A stretch of DNA of 64,000 nucleotides from Homalodisca vitripennis (taxonomy: Eukaryota > Arthropoda > Insecta > Hemiptera > Cicadellidae), in NCBI RefSeq assembly GCF_021130785.1, contig NW_025776806.1:1-64000 (forward strand), given 5' to 3'. Positions 46,886 through 58,515 of this stretch are shown here, piece after piece (position 1 is the stretch's first letter; each line of letters begins with the position of its first letter). The notes beneath the pieces were generated by a model. The model ran no database searches. It saw nothing but the letters and a program-made list of their open reading frames with translations, and was not told the origin of the DNA. The translations under genes and the position numbers were made by a program.

Positions 46886-47250
46886 GAGATTAGCAGTAGG
46901 CTAGGGGGCCTGCCCAAACAAAACTCCCCGTCGAGATTGACACTGGCAGTAGGCTAGGGGGCCTGCCCAAACAAAACTCCCCCCGTCGTGATTGACACTG
47001 GCAGTAGGCTAGGGGGCCTGCCCAAACAAAACTCCCCGTCGTGATTGACACTGGCAGTAGGCTAGGGGACCTGCCCAAACAAAACTCCCCGTCGTGATTG
47101 ACTAGGCAGTAGGCTAGGGGACCTGCCAAAACAAAACTCCCCGTAGTGACTGATTAGGCAGTAGGCAATGGGACCTGCCAGAACAAAACTCCCCATTCTG
47201 ATTGATGCGGCAGTAGGCTAGAGGGCCTGCCAAAACAAAACTCCTCGTCG
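46886..47250. repeat. 53-bp minisatellite, seven copies
   Basis: CAGTAGGCTAGGGGGCCTGC recurs at 46893, 46947, 47002, 47054, 47107, 47159 and 47211 with decreasing similarity. It begins just nine bases behind the helicase stop codon. Confidence 0.93.
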
Positions 47251-47264
47251 ATGTAAATAGTTTT

Positions 47265-48185
47265 CTGTATATATGTAAATATATGGTCTCTATGTTTGCC
47301 GGCCTCCCCGTGGCGAGACTGGATACGTCATGCTTGCATTTAAAGCATTGACAAACTAACGGGCAAACAACAATTTCAACAATACATTATTACCAAATAA
47401 TTTGACACAAGTACATACACAACTAAATATGTAAAGATGTACACGACATTGAAGATTAACATTAACCAACGATTGATGTAATTTTGTTAATAATATATGG
47501 TCTCAACGTTTGCTGGCCTCCCCGTGGCGAGACTGGATACGTCATGCTTGCATTTAAAGCATTGACAAACTAACGGGCAAACAACAGTTTCAATAAAAAA
47601 ACATTATTACCCAATAATTTTACACAAGTATATACACAACTAAATATGCAAAGATGTACACGACATTGAAGATCAACATTAACCAACGATTGATGTAATT
47701 TTGTTAATAATATATGGTCTCCACGTTTGCCGGCCTCCCCGTGGCGAGACTGGATACGTCATGCTTGCATTTAAAGCATTGACAAACTAACGGGCAAACA
47801 ACAGTTTCAACAATAATAAGTTATTATCAAATCATTCGACACATGTATATACACAACCAAATATGGAAATTTCCACACGACATCAGAGAATATCATTGAC
47901 TGTAATTTTGCTGTAATAGCTGTAATTTTGTTAATAATATATAGTCTCCGTATTTTTGACAAACTAACGGGCAAACAACAGTTTCAACAACAATAAGTTA
48001 TTACCAAATCATTTGACACATGTATATACACAACCAAATATGGAAATTTCCACACGACATCAGAGAATATCATTGACTGTAATTTTGCTGTAATAGCTGT
48101 AATTTTGTTAATAATGTATGTCTCCGTATTTGAGCATTGACAAACTAACGGGCAAAGAACAGTTTTATCGACTTAAAGTTACTAG
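47265..48185. repeat. 215-bp tandem repeat, five copies, last two shortened
   Basis: Units begin at about 47283, 47498, 47714, 47942 and 48118 with TATGGTCTC... and contain GCATTGACAAACTAACGGGC. The fourth and fifth lack the internal block CCGGCCTCCCCGTGGCGAGA through GTCATGCTTGCAT. AT-rich, noncoding. Confidence 0.88.
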
Positions 48186-48224
48186 CAACTAATTTGACAC
48201 AAACATATGTAGCGCTAAATCTCC

Positions 48225-48591
48225 CAACTTGCAGCCGTGATGCGTAAACAATATTAGTAACGGTTTGACCGCTATCGGACCCGATATCTCAATTTTCACG
48301 TAAAAATTAAAAGAATTTCGCACGTAATGGCGTTTTACGGCCCTACCCAAGGGAAATACAAGCAATATATTACTTGAACTTTCTTGTAGACCACATTATA
48401 CACTAAATATTGTTTGATAATGTGTTTCCCACGAGAAAGGACACAGTTGGGGATACGTAAATCGAAAACCTCAAGTCCGAATTTAACCAACAACCGAATC
48501 CCTCCTGTCCCCGAATTCCGCTTATCCCCCCGAATTTAAGGCACTTACTTTGGGGGCCTGGGGGCGTAGCCCCCAGCGAGCCGAAGGCGAG
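48225..48591 (+). repeat. 3' end of the coding Helitron: inverted internal repeat and terminal hairpin
   Basis: 48235-48400 reads, on the - strand, like one copy of the internal repeat (GGTCCGATAGCGGTCAAACC ... TAGACCACATT complement). A tail TTTGGGGGCCTGGGGGCGTA follows, with a stem GGGGGC-GTA-GCCCCC and GCGAGCCGAAGGCGAG, immediately followed by the next unit's TCTAA. A GC-rich hairpin close to the 3' end is the Helitron termination signal. Confidence 0.8.
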
Positions 48592-50502
48592 TCTAATATA
48601 TATACAACCGCATGTGTAACTGACTGACTGACTCACTCACGTATACTAATTCTAACCTACTTCCAGATGAGTTAGAGACTTGAAATTTGGTACACAGATA
48701 GCTTTCCACGTGTAACCACCAGGAAAATCCCGAAAAGTGAGAATTTTTCATTTTCAAACCCCTCAAAGAAATTCCCAAAAAATCGCGCATTCTTCACCCC
48801 TGCAGGCATTTTTTGTAAGCCCGATAGCGGGCGAAACCGTTCGAGCTAGCTCGGATCTGACGAAAAATTCATGGTCAGGAATGAAGTGAACTACAAAAAA
48901 GGTCCAGTGACTTTTTGCTCTATCTTCCATGGTTTTAAGCGACAAAACGCTCGAACATTTGAAATTCCAGAGATTTTTTTCGATAAAAATAATGTTTCAA
49001 GCCCGATAGCGGCCGAACCGTTGGTCGTAGCTCAAATCTGATTGACCCATCAAATTAGCAAATTGCGCGATCTACAGAAAAGGTCCAGTAATCTTTTGCC
49101 CTATCTCGATTGGTTTGGCCGAAAAAAACGTGATTATGTACAATTTTGTTGTAACTTTTACGCGAAACTTTTGTTTTTGGGGTCGATAGCGGCGAAACCA
49201 TTGGTCGGAGGTCAAAATAAGACTAACGTTTTATTTAGGAAATAAGATGACCTACAAAAAAGGTCCAGTGACTTTTTACTATATTTCCCTTAGTTTGACC
49301 GCAAAACGCGATTAAGTGAAAATATTGGACATTTTCGCCTAAAAATTTACATTCCGGGCTTGATAGCGGCTAAACGGTTGGTCGTAACTCAAAACAAATT
49401 TTAAACGGGATTTAGGAAATCACGTGATCTACAGAAAAGGTTCAGTGACTTCGGGAGTTGGCTGAGCGTTAGCTAAGCGTCAATAGTAGATAGGGACAGA
49501 GGAATATTTATTATGTTCACAGACACAATACCCTCTAAAAAAAGGCCCAAGTGTGTCATTAACCCCCGGTAATATTTAACCCCCCCCCGGGGATTTCCTG
49601 GTATGACCTGATAACCTCCTGTACATTCAACCCCCTGATGTGTTAACCCCCCTGGTAACATTAAACCCCCCCAGGGAATTTCCTGCCATGACCTCATGTC
49701 CGAATTTTACCAGTCACCAAATCTCTTAACCCCCCCCCTGGGAAGATCCTGGTATGACCAGATAACCCCCTGGAGACTTATCCCCCGGTAACGTTAACCC
49801 CCCCCTGGGAATTTGTTCATATGACCAGACAATATCCTGACGAAATTAAACCCCCTCTTGTCTTAACCTCCTTAACATTAATCACCCACCCAGGGAATTT
49901 CTCGCCTTGACTAGATAGTCTCCTGGTGATATTAAACCCCTGTTCGACTTAAAATACTGCCTCTTGAGGTCGGTTTTTATTTATGTTTATACTAAACAAT
50001 TCAAGATAGCTGACCCGTGCAGACTTTTCTCCCGAGCTCATTTCTGGCTAAACCATAGGTCGTAGATCAGATCTGAGGGCACAATCGAAAGACAAAATTA
50101 AATTTCCGACAAGAAAGGTCCAGTCACTTTTTCACGTATCTCTAACGGTTAAGCCGCAAAACGCCCTCAAAGTTCAAAAGTTTGGGTAAATCCGGAAAAT
50201 TAAACTATGGTATACATACGTCCTCTGACTTTGGTTAAAACCAAATTCTTCCTGTCTCCAAATTTCACGAAACACATAACTTAACTCTTCTACCACATCA
50301 ATTGATTAATATTATACACCACACATCTTTTGGCTGAGCTTTAGCGAAGCATTACGACCCGTAAGATTCTCGAGAACGGGTACATAAAATTTGGAAACTT
50401 CACGTCTGAATTTAACCAATCACCGAACTACGCTTATCCCCGAATTTAGCCAACACCCAAATGGGGGCCTGGGGGCGTAGCCCCCAGCGAGCCGAAGGCG
50501 AG
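48592..50502 (+). mobile_element. Helitron array unit 6, type A with alternative tail
   Basis: 1,911 bp. Type A up to about 50130, then a tail seen only here and in the unit at 58516. That tail includes GGTATACATACGTCCTCTGA and CACCCAAATGGGGGCCTG before the hairpin. Confidence 0.92.
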
Positions 50503-52268
50503 TCTAATATATATACAACCGCATGTGTAACTGACTGACTGACTCACACGTATACTAATTTCTAACCTACTTCCAGATGAGTTAGAGACTTGAAATTTGG
50601 TACACAGATAGCTTTCCACGTGTAACCACCAGGAAAATCCCGAAAAGTGAGAATTTTTCATTTTCAACCCCTCAAAAAAATTCCCAAAAAATCGCGCATT
50701 CTTCACCCCTGCAGGCATTTTTTGTAAGCCCGATAGCGGGCGAACCGTTGGAGCTAGCTCGGATCTGACGGAAAATTCATGGTCAGGAATGAAGTGAACT
50801 ACAAAAAAGGTCTAATGACTTTTTGCTCTATCTTCCATGGTTAAGCGACAAAACGCTCGAACATTTGAAATTCCAGAGATTTTTTCGATAAAAATAATGT
50901 TTCAAGCCCGATAGCGGCCGAACCGTTGGTCGTAGCTCAAATCTGATTGACCCATCAAATTAGCAAATTGCGCGATCTACAGAAAAGGTCCAGTAATCTT
51001 TTGCCCTATCTCGATTGGTTTGGCCGAAAAAACGTGATTATGTACAATTTTGTTGTAACTTTTACGCGAAACTTTTGTTTTTGGGGGTCGTCGATAGCGG
51101 CGTCGAAACCATTGGTCGGAGGTCAAAATAAGACTAACGTTTTTATTTAGGAAATAAGATGACCTACAAAAAAGGTCCAGTGACTTTTTACTATATTTCC
51201 CTTAGTGTGACCGCAAAACGCGATTAAGTGAAAATATTGGACATTTTCGCCTAAAAATTTACATTCCGGGCTTGATAGCGGCTAAACGGTTGGTCGTAAC
51301 TCAAAACAAATTTTAAACGGGATTTAGGAAATCACGTGATCTACAGAAAAGGTTCAGTGACTTCGGGAGTTGGCTGAGCGTTAGCTAAGCGTCAATAGTA
51401 TATAGGGACAGAGGAATATTTATTATGTTCACAGACACAATACCCTCTAAAAAAGGCCCAAGTGTGTCATTAACCCCCGGTAATATTAACCCCCCCCCCG
51501 GGGATTTCCTGGTATGACCTGATAACCTCCTGTACATTCAACCCCCTGATGTGTTAACCCCCTGGTAACATTAAACCCCCCCAGGGAATTTCCTGCCATG
51601 ACCTCATGTCCGAATTTTACCAGTCAGTCACCAAATCTCTTAACCCCCCCCCCCCCCTGGGAAGATCCTGGTATGACCAGATAACCCCCTGGAGACTTAT
51701 CCCCCGGTAACGTTAACCCCCCCTGGGAATTTGTTCATATGACCAGACAATATCCTGACGAAATTAAACCCCCTCTTGTCTTAAAACCTCCTTAACATTA
51801 ATCACCCACTCAGGGAATTTCTCGCCTTGACTAGATAGTCTCCTGGTGATATTAAACCCCCTGTTCGACTTAAAAATACTGCCTTGAGGTCGGTTTTTAT
51901 TATGTTTATACTAAACAATTCAAGATAGCTGACCCGTGCAGGACTTTTCTCCCGAGCTCATTTCTGGCTAAACCATAGGTCGTAGATCAGATCTGAGGGC
52001 ACAATCGAAAGACAAAATTAAATTTCCAACAAGAAAGGTTCCAGTCACTTTTTGTCGTATCTCTAACGGTTTTAACCGCAAAATGCCCTCAAAGTCAAAA
52101 GTTTTTACGAATCCGGAAAAAAAATCTATGAAAAAGGTGAATTTTTAAATCCCTTGTCATTTACTTAATGTCCGGACTTAACCAGTCACCGAATTCCGCT
52201 TATCCCCGAATTTGCAAGCGTTTACTTTGGGGGCCTGGGGGCGTAGCCCCCAGCGAGCCGAAGGCGAG
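50503..52268 (+). mobile_element. Helitron array unit 7, type A
   Basis: 1,766 bp, standard tail. Small local duplications such as GTCGTCGATAGCGGCGTCG near 51089 and CAGTCAGTCACC near 51621. Confidence 0.92.
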
Positions 52269-54033
52269 TCTAATATATATACAACCGCATGTGTAACTGA
52301 CTGACTGACTCACTCACTCACGTATACTAATTCTAACCTACTTCCAGATGAGTTAGAGACTTGAAATTTGGTACACAGATAGCTTTCCACGTGTAACCAC
52401 CAGGAAAATCCCGAAAAGTGAGAATTTTTCATTTTCAACCCCTCAAAAAAATTCCCAAAAAATCGCGCATTCTTCACCCCTGCAGGCATTTTTTTGTAAG
52501 CCCGATAGCGGGCGAACCGTTGGAGCTAGCTCGGATCTGACGGAAAAATTATTCATGGTCAGGAATGAAGTGAACTACAAAAAAGGTCTAATGACTTTTT
52601 GCTCTATCTTCCATGGTTAAGCGACAAAACGCTCGAACATTTGAAATTCCAGAGATTTTTTCGATAAAAATAATGTTTCAAGCCCGATAGCGGCCGAAAC
52701 CGTTGGTCGTAGCTCAAATCTGATTGACCCATCAAATTAGCAAATTGCGCGATCTACAGAAAAGGTCCAGTAATCTTTTGCCCTATCTCGATTGGTTTGG
52801 CCGAAAAACGTGATTATGTACAATTTTGTTGTAACTTTTACGCGAAACTTTTGTTTTTGGGGTCGATAGCGGCGAAACCATTGGTCGGAGGGTCAAAATA
52901 AGACTAACGTTTTATTTAGGAAATAAGATGACCTACAAAAAAGGTCCAGTGACTTTTTACTATATTTCCCTTAGTTTGACCGCAAAACGCGATTAAGTGA
53001 AAATATTGGACATTTTCGCCTAAAAATTTACATTCCGGGCTTGATAGCGGCTAAAACGGTTGGTCGTAACTCAAAACAAATTTTAAACGGGATTTAGGAA
53101 ATCACGTGATCTACAGAAAAGGTTCAGTGACTTCGGGAGTTGGCTGAGCGTTAGCTAAGCGTCAATAGTAGATAGGGGGACAGAGGAATATTTATTATGT
53201 TCACAGACACAATACCCTCTAAAAAAGGCCCAAGTGTGTCATTAACCCCCGGTAATATTAACCCCCCCCCCGGGGATTTCCTGGTATGACCTGATAACCT
53301 CCTGTACATTCAACCCCCTGATGTGTTAACCCCCCTGGTAACATTAAACCCCCCCAGGGAATTTCCTGCCATGACCTCATGTCCGAATTTTACCAGTCAC
53401 CAAATCTCTTAATTCCCCCCCTGGGAAGATCCTGGTATGACCAGATAACCCCCTGGAGACTTATCCCCCGGTAACGTTAACCCCCCCTGGGAATTTGTTC
53501 ATATGACCAGACAATATCCTGACGAAATTAAACCCCCTCTTGTCTTAACCTCCTTAAACATTAATCACCCACCCAGGGAATTTCTCGCCTTGACTAGATA
53601 GTCTCCTGGTGATATTAAACCCCCTGTTCGACTTAAAATACTGCCTTGAGGTCGGTTTTTATTATGTTTATACTAAACAATTCAAGATAGCTGACCCGTG
53701 CAGACTTTTCTCCCGAGCTCATTTCTGGCTAAACCATAGGTCGTAGATCAAATCTGAGGGCACAATCGAAAGACAAAATTAAATTTCCAACAAGAAAGGT
53801 CCAGTCACTTTTTGTCGTATCTCTAAACGGTTTTAAAAACCGCAAAATGCCCTCAAAGTCAAAAGTTTTTACGAATCCGGAAAAAAAATCTATGAAAAAG
53901 GTCAATTTTTTAAATCCCTTGTCATTTACTTAATGTCCGGACTTAACCAGTCACCGAATTCCGCTTATCCCCGAATTTGCAAGCGTTTACTTTGGGGGCC
54001 TGGGGGCGTAGCCCCCAGCGAGCCGAAGGCGAG
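52269..54033 (+). mobile_element. Helitron array unit 8, type A
   Basis: 1,765 bp, standard tail. Followed by a type B unit, as unit 1 is. Confidence 0.92.
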
Positions 54034-55978
54034 TCTAATATACTATACAGCTGCATGTGAAAACTGACTGACTGACTCACTGATATATAGATACAAATTC
54101 TAACATAGTTCTAGAAGTGCTAGAAACTTGAAATTTGGCACGCAGGTACCTTTTGCCGTATAACCAATAGGAAAAGTCTGAAAACCGGGAATTTTTAATT
54201 TTAAACCCCTCAAAAAAATTAAAAACCGGTTGAAACTGGTTAAAAACTGTAGTAGTTTTTTGCTTTCGAGCCGTCTAAACGACTACACCGTTGGCAGTAG
54301 CTCAAATCTAATGTTTGAGGGGTTTTAGCAAATTTTATGATCTACAAAATGGGCACATTATACTTCCCTGCATTTCTACCTGTCCACCCGAAACATGCTC
54401 TCAAATTCGAAAATTTTGTCAAATTTTGACGATTTTCGCTTGTAGATTTTTGTTTGAGGCTCTGTAGCGTCTAAACCGTAGGTTGTAGCTCGGATCTGAT
54501 GAAAAATCGTTAGTGGGGAATGAAGTGCTCTACAAAAAAGGACCAGTGACTTTTTTACTCTATCTCGATTGGTTTGGCCGCAAAAACGCAATTAAGTGAA
54601 TTGTTTTTGGAAATTTTCGCCTAAAAATTAACATTTCGGGCTCGATAGCGGCTAAACGGTTGGTCGTAGCTAAAAACAAATTTTCAATGGGATTTAGGAA
54701 ATTGCGTCATATACAAAAAAAGTTCAGTAACATTTTGCCCTATCCTCAACGGTTTTTGGCCGCATAACGTGTTTTTAAAGTATTGATTTTTTAAGTTATA
54801 CGTGAGATTTTGTTTTCTGAGCTTCACTGTGGACAAACCCTTTAACTATAGTACATTTTAAAAATTTAATTTTAATACAAAATCAGGCGTTCTACAAAAA
54901 AGGTCCAGTGAGCTTTTGCTCTACCTACATCGGTTCGGTTAATAAATGTCAATATTTAGTAATTTGTATTACCAGGTAATCCCCTGAGTAAATTAAACCC
55001 CCCGCAAAATTCATAAAAACAGCCTAGTGTAGTCTTTTGTCCTATGCTCTGTACTGCTTAAATTATAGGCCGTAGCTCAAATCTGATGGCATAATCGAAA
55101 GACAACATTAAATTTCCGACAAGAAAGGTCCAGTCACTTTTTGTTGTATCTCTAACAGTTAAGCCAAAAAATGGCTTTCAATTCAGAACTTTGATTAAAA
55201 CTGGAAAACTCAATTTGACCATTTTAGGTGATTTTAAGATCTATTCGACCACAATTTGTGGGAATTTGTCCAGTTTTGTATTTTCTGGTCAATAATTCTT
55301 CTCCAGGAAAAAAACCACGTATTCTGATAACCCTCGATAATGCTAATCCCCCTCCCTGGAATTACTCCTGAGTAAATGAAACCCCCTGATCAACTTAATA
55401 ATCTGATAAAGATAAAAAATGTGTGCAAATCATACCGGTTCCTGATTTAGTTTGTATTACTATGATAACGAGTGACTAGTATACGTCTATTAGCTCACAT
55501 CGCGAATTGGCTGAGCGTCAACGAAGCGTCTAAAGTACATAAGAACAGATTGAAATTGAACTATGTTCACAGACACAACACCCTCTAAAAGAGGCCCACG
55601 TGTGTCATTAACCCCGGTAACCTTAAAACCACCCACAGGGAATTTTCTGGTATGCCCAGATAATCTCCTGAATAAATTAAACCTCCTGATGTGTTAACCC
55701 CCCTGGTAACATTAAACCCCCAGGGAATTTCCTGGCATGACCTCATGTCCGAATTTTACCAATCACCATATCTCTTAACCCCCCCTTCCCTTGGGAAGTT
55801 CCTGGCATGACCAAATAACCCCCTGATGTCTTAACCCCTGGTAACATTAAACCCCCCCCCCCCAGGGAATTTCCTGGCATGACTTCATGTCCGAATCACC
55901 AAATCTCTCTTATCCCCGAATCTGCAGGCGCACATCATGGGGGCCTGGGGGCGTAGCCCCCAGCGAGCCGAAGGCGAG
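54034..55978 (+). mobile_element. Helitron array unit 9, type B
   Basis: 1,945 bp, nearly identical along its whole length to 30143-32092, including the tail CTGCAGGCGCACATCATGGG. Confidence 0.92.
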
Positions 55979-58515
55979 TCCCATATATATACAAGCCGCA
56001 TGTGAAACTGACTCACTCACTCACTGACTGATTGATATATAGATACAAATTCTAACATACTTCTAGAAGTGCTGGAAACTTGAAATTTGGCATGCAGGTA
56101 CCTTTCACAATATGACCCGGAGGAAAAGTCTGAAAACCGGACTTTTTTACTTCTAAACCCCTCAAAAAAATTCCCAAAAAATCGCGCATTCTTTACCCCT
56201 GCAGGCATTTTTTTGTAAGCCCGATAGCGGGCGAACCGTTGGAGCTAGCTCGGATCTGACGGAAAAATTCATGGTCAGGAATGAAGTGAACTACAAAAAA
56301 GGTCCAGTGACTTTTTGCTCTATCTTCCATGGTTAAGCGACAAAACGCTTTGAACATTTGACATTCCAGAGATTTTTTCGCTTAAAATAAAGTTTCCCGA
56401 GCTCGATAGCGGCCGAAACGGTAGGTTGTAGCTCAAATCTGATTGACCCATCAAATTAGCAAATTTTGCGATCTACAGAAAAGGTCTAGTAACCTTTTGC
56501 TCTATCTCCATTAGTGTGGTCGAAAAAACGTGATTATGTGCAATTTTTTTGTAATTTTCACGTGAAAACTTTGTTTTTGGGGTCGATAGCGGCGACGAAA
56601 CAATTGGTCGGAGGTCAAAATAAAACAAAGGTTAGATTTAGGAAATAATATGACCTACAAAAAAGGTCTAATGACTTTATACTATATCTCCATTAGTTTG
56701 ACCGCAAAACGCGATTAAGTGAAAATATTTTTGAAATTTTCGCCTACAAATTTACATTCCGGGCTTGATATCGGCTAAACGGTTGGTCGTAGCTCAAATC
56801 AGATTTTCATGTGGATTTAGAAAATCACGTGATCTACAAAAAACGTTCAGTAACATTTTGCCCTATCCTCAACGGTTTGGCCGCATAACGCGTTTTAACA
56901 AGTTTTTGATGTTTTGAGTTTTACGTGAGATTTTGTTTTCTGGGCTCTATTTCAGACAAAACCTTAGTTATAGCCCAGAGTAAAAATTTGATTTTAATAC
57001 AAAATAATGCGATCTACACAAAAGGTCCAGTGACCTTTTACTCTATCTTCCATGATTTAGCCGTATAAAACGTAATTGTATTGTAAAATTTCACTTAAAA
57101 ACTTACTTTTCGTGCTCGATAGTGGCCGAAACTGTTGGTCCTAGCTTAAATGTAAAACTTTTTGTAAGTAGCTATTCATAGGATCTACAAAAAAGGTCCA
57201 GTAGCTTTCTGTCGTTTATCTTTCCGTAAGCCTGATAAATGCTATAAATGGCTAATTCTTTGTCGTCAATTTTAGGTGTTTTAAATTTTGCAACTATAAT
57301 TAGTGCGATTCATGCTGGTTCCAGATTGGACTTGTATTACTCCGTTAACGAGTGACTATAACCCCCCCTCCACATCGGGAGTTGGCTGAGCGTTAGTGAA
57401 GCTTCAATAGTAGATAGGGACAGAGTGCTTTTTAAAATGAAATAGTGATTCCTTATCAACACTCTGGTATGGAATGAAAATTTCCGAAGTAAATATAAAC
57501 CCCCTCATCAACGTTTTATTTTGATAAAAACTACTGTACACATAATCTCGTAGCACAGACACACATTTTCCAGAAAAGTACCACGCGTTCTAATAACTCC
57601 CGATAACATTAACCCCCCTCCCGGGAATTTCCTGGTTGATGCACTCCTGATTAAAACAAACCCCCTGATCAACTTAATAATCTAATAAAGGCAGTTTTTA
57701 AATTTATTTACACTAAATCTGTTTACACAACAGCTGACCGGTGCAGACTTTTATCCCAAACGTTGTAACCGACTAAACCATAGGTCGTAGATCAAATCTG
57801 AGGTCACAATCGAAAAACAAAATTAAATTTCCGACAAGAAAGGTCCAGTCACTTTTTGTCGTATCTCTAACGGTTAAGCCGTAAAATGCTCTTTAAATCA
57901 AAAACTTTGGTTAAAATTAGTAAAACGACTGACTAGTATACGTCTACTGGAGCACATCGTGAATTGGCTGAGCGTTAGCGAAGGTTACATTAAAACACCC
58001 CCTGGAATTTCCTTGTATGACCATATAATCTCCTGAGTAAATTAAACCCCCCGATGTGTTAACCACCCTGGTAACATTAACCCCCCCCCTTAGGGAATTT
58101 CCTGGCATGACCTCATGTCCGAATTCTAACAATCACCAAATCTCTTAACCCCCCTTGGGAAGTTCTTGGTATAACCAGATAACCCCCTGATGTCTTAACC
58201 CCCAGTAACATTAAACCCCCCCAGGGAATTTCCTGGCATGACCTCATGTCCGAATTCTAACAATCACCAAATCTCTTAACCCCCCTTGGGAAGTTCCTGG
58301 TATAACCAGATAACCCCCTGATGTCTTAACCCCCCAGTAACATTAAACCCCCCCCCCAGGGAATTTCCTGGCATGACCTCATGTCCGAATTTTAACAATC
58401 ACCAAATCTTTCTTATCCCCGAATTTGCAAGCGTGGATTTAACCGCACATCCCCGAATTTGCAAGCGTACATCATGGGGGCCTGGGGGCGTAGCCCCCAG
58501 CGAGCCGAAGGCGAG
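55979..58515 (+). mobile_element. Helitron array unit 10, type C
   Basis: 2,537 bp, the longest and most diverged short unit. Starts TCCCATATATATACAAGCCG, so the junction itself is mutated. More internal repeats than type A, and a C-rich block with two near-identical copies of the CCCAGTAACATTAAACCCCC unit near 58200 and 58325. Confidence 0.9.

Larger units (their letters stand above)
35608..48591 (+). mobile_element. Coding Helitron, 12,984 bp, array unit 5
   Basis: Starts TCTAATATACTATACAGC (as type B units do) and ends with GGGGGCGTAGCCCCC and GCGAGCCGAAGGCGAG. It shares both junctions with the short units and lies in the same orientation. Contents in order: repeat block, protease domain, hAT insertion, Rep/helicase, two tandem repeats, an inverted copy of the internal repeat, and the 3' hairpin. 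Without the hAT and one target copy it is about 8.8 kb. It is the only unit with coding capacity for rolling-circle transposition, and all its frames are broken. Confidence 0.9.

Noticed and set aside
46886..47250. CRISPR-like spacing of a 53-bp repeat
   Set aside because: The repeats are contiguous with no unique spacers and the setting is eukaryotic. It is a minisatellite.
48593..48790. Recurrent 65-90-codon - strand frames over the 5' part of units (also 50446-50718, 56017-56208, 58517-58732)
   Set aside because: They cover the (CTGA)n run and internal repeats and differ by frameshifts among units. No domain is visible.
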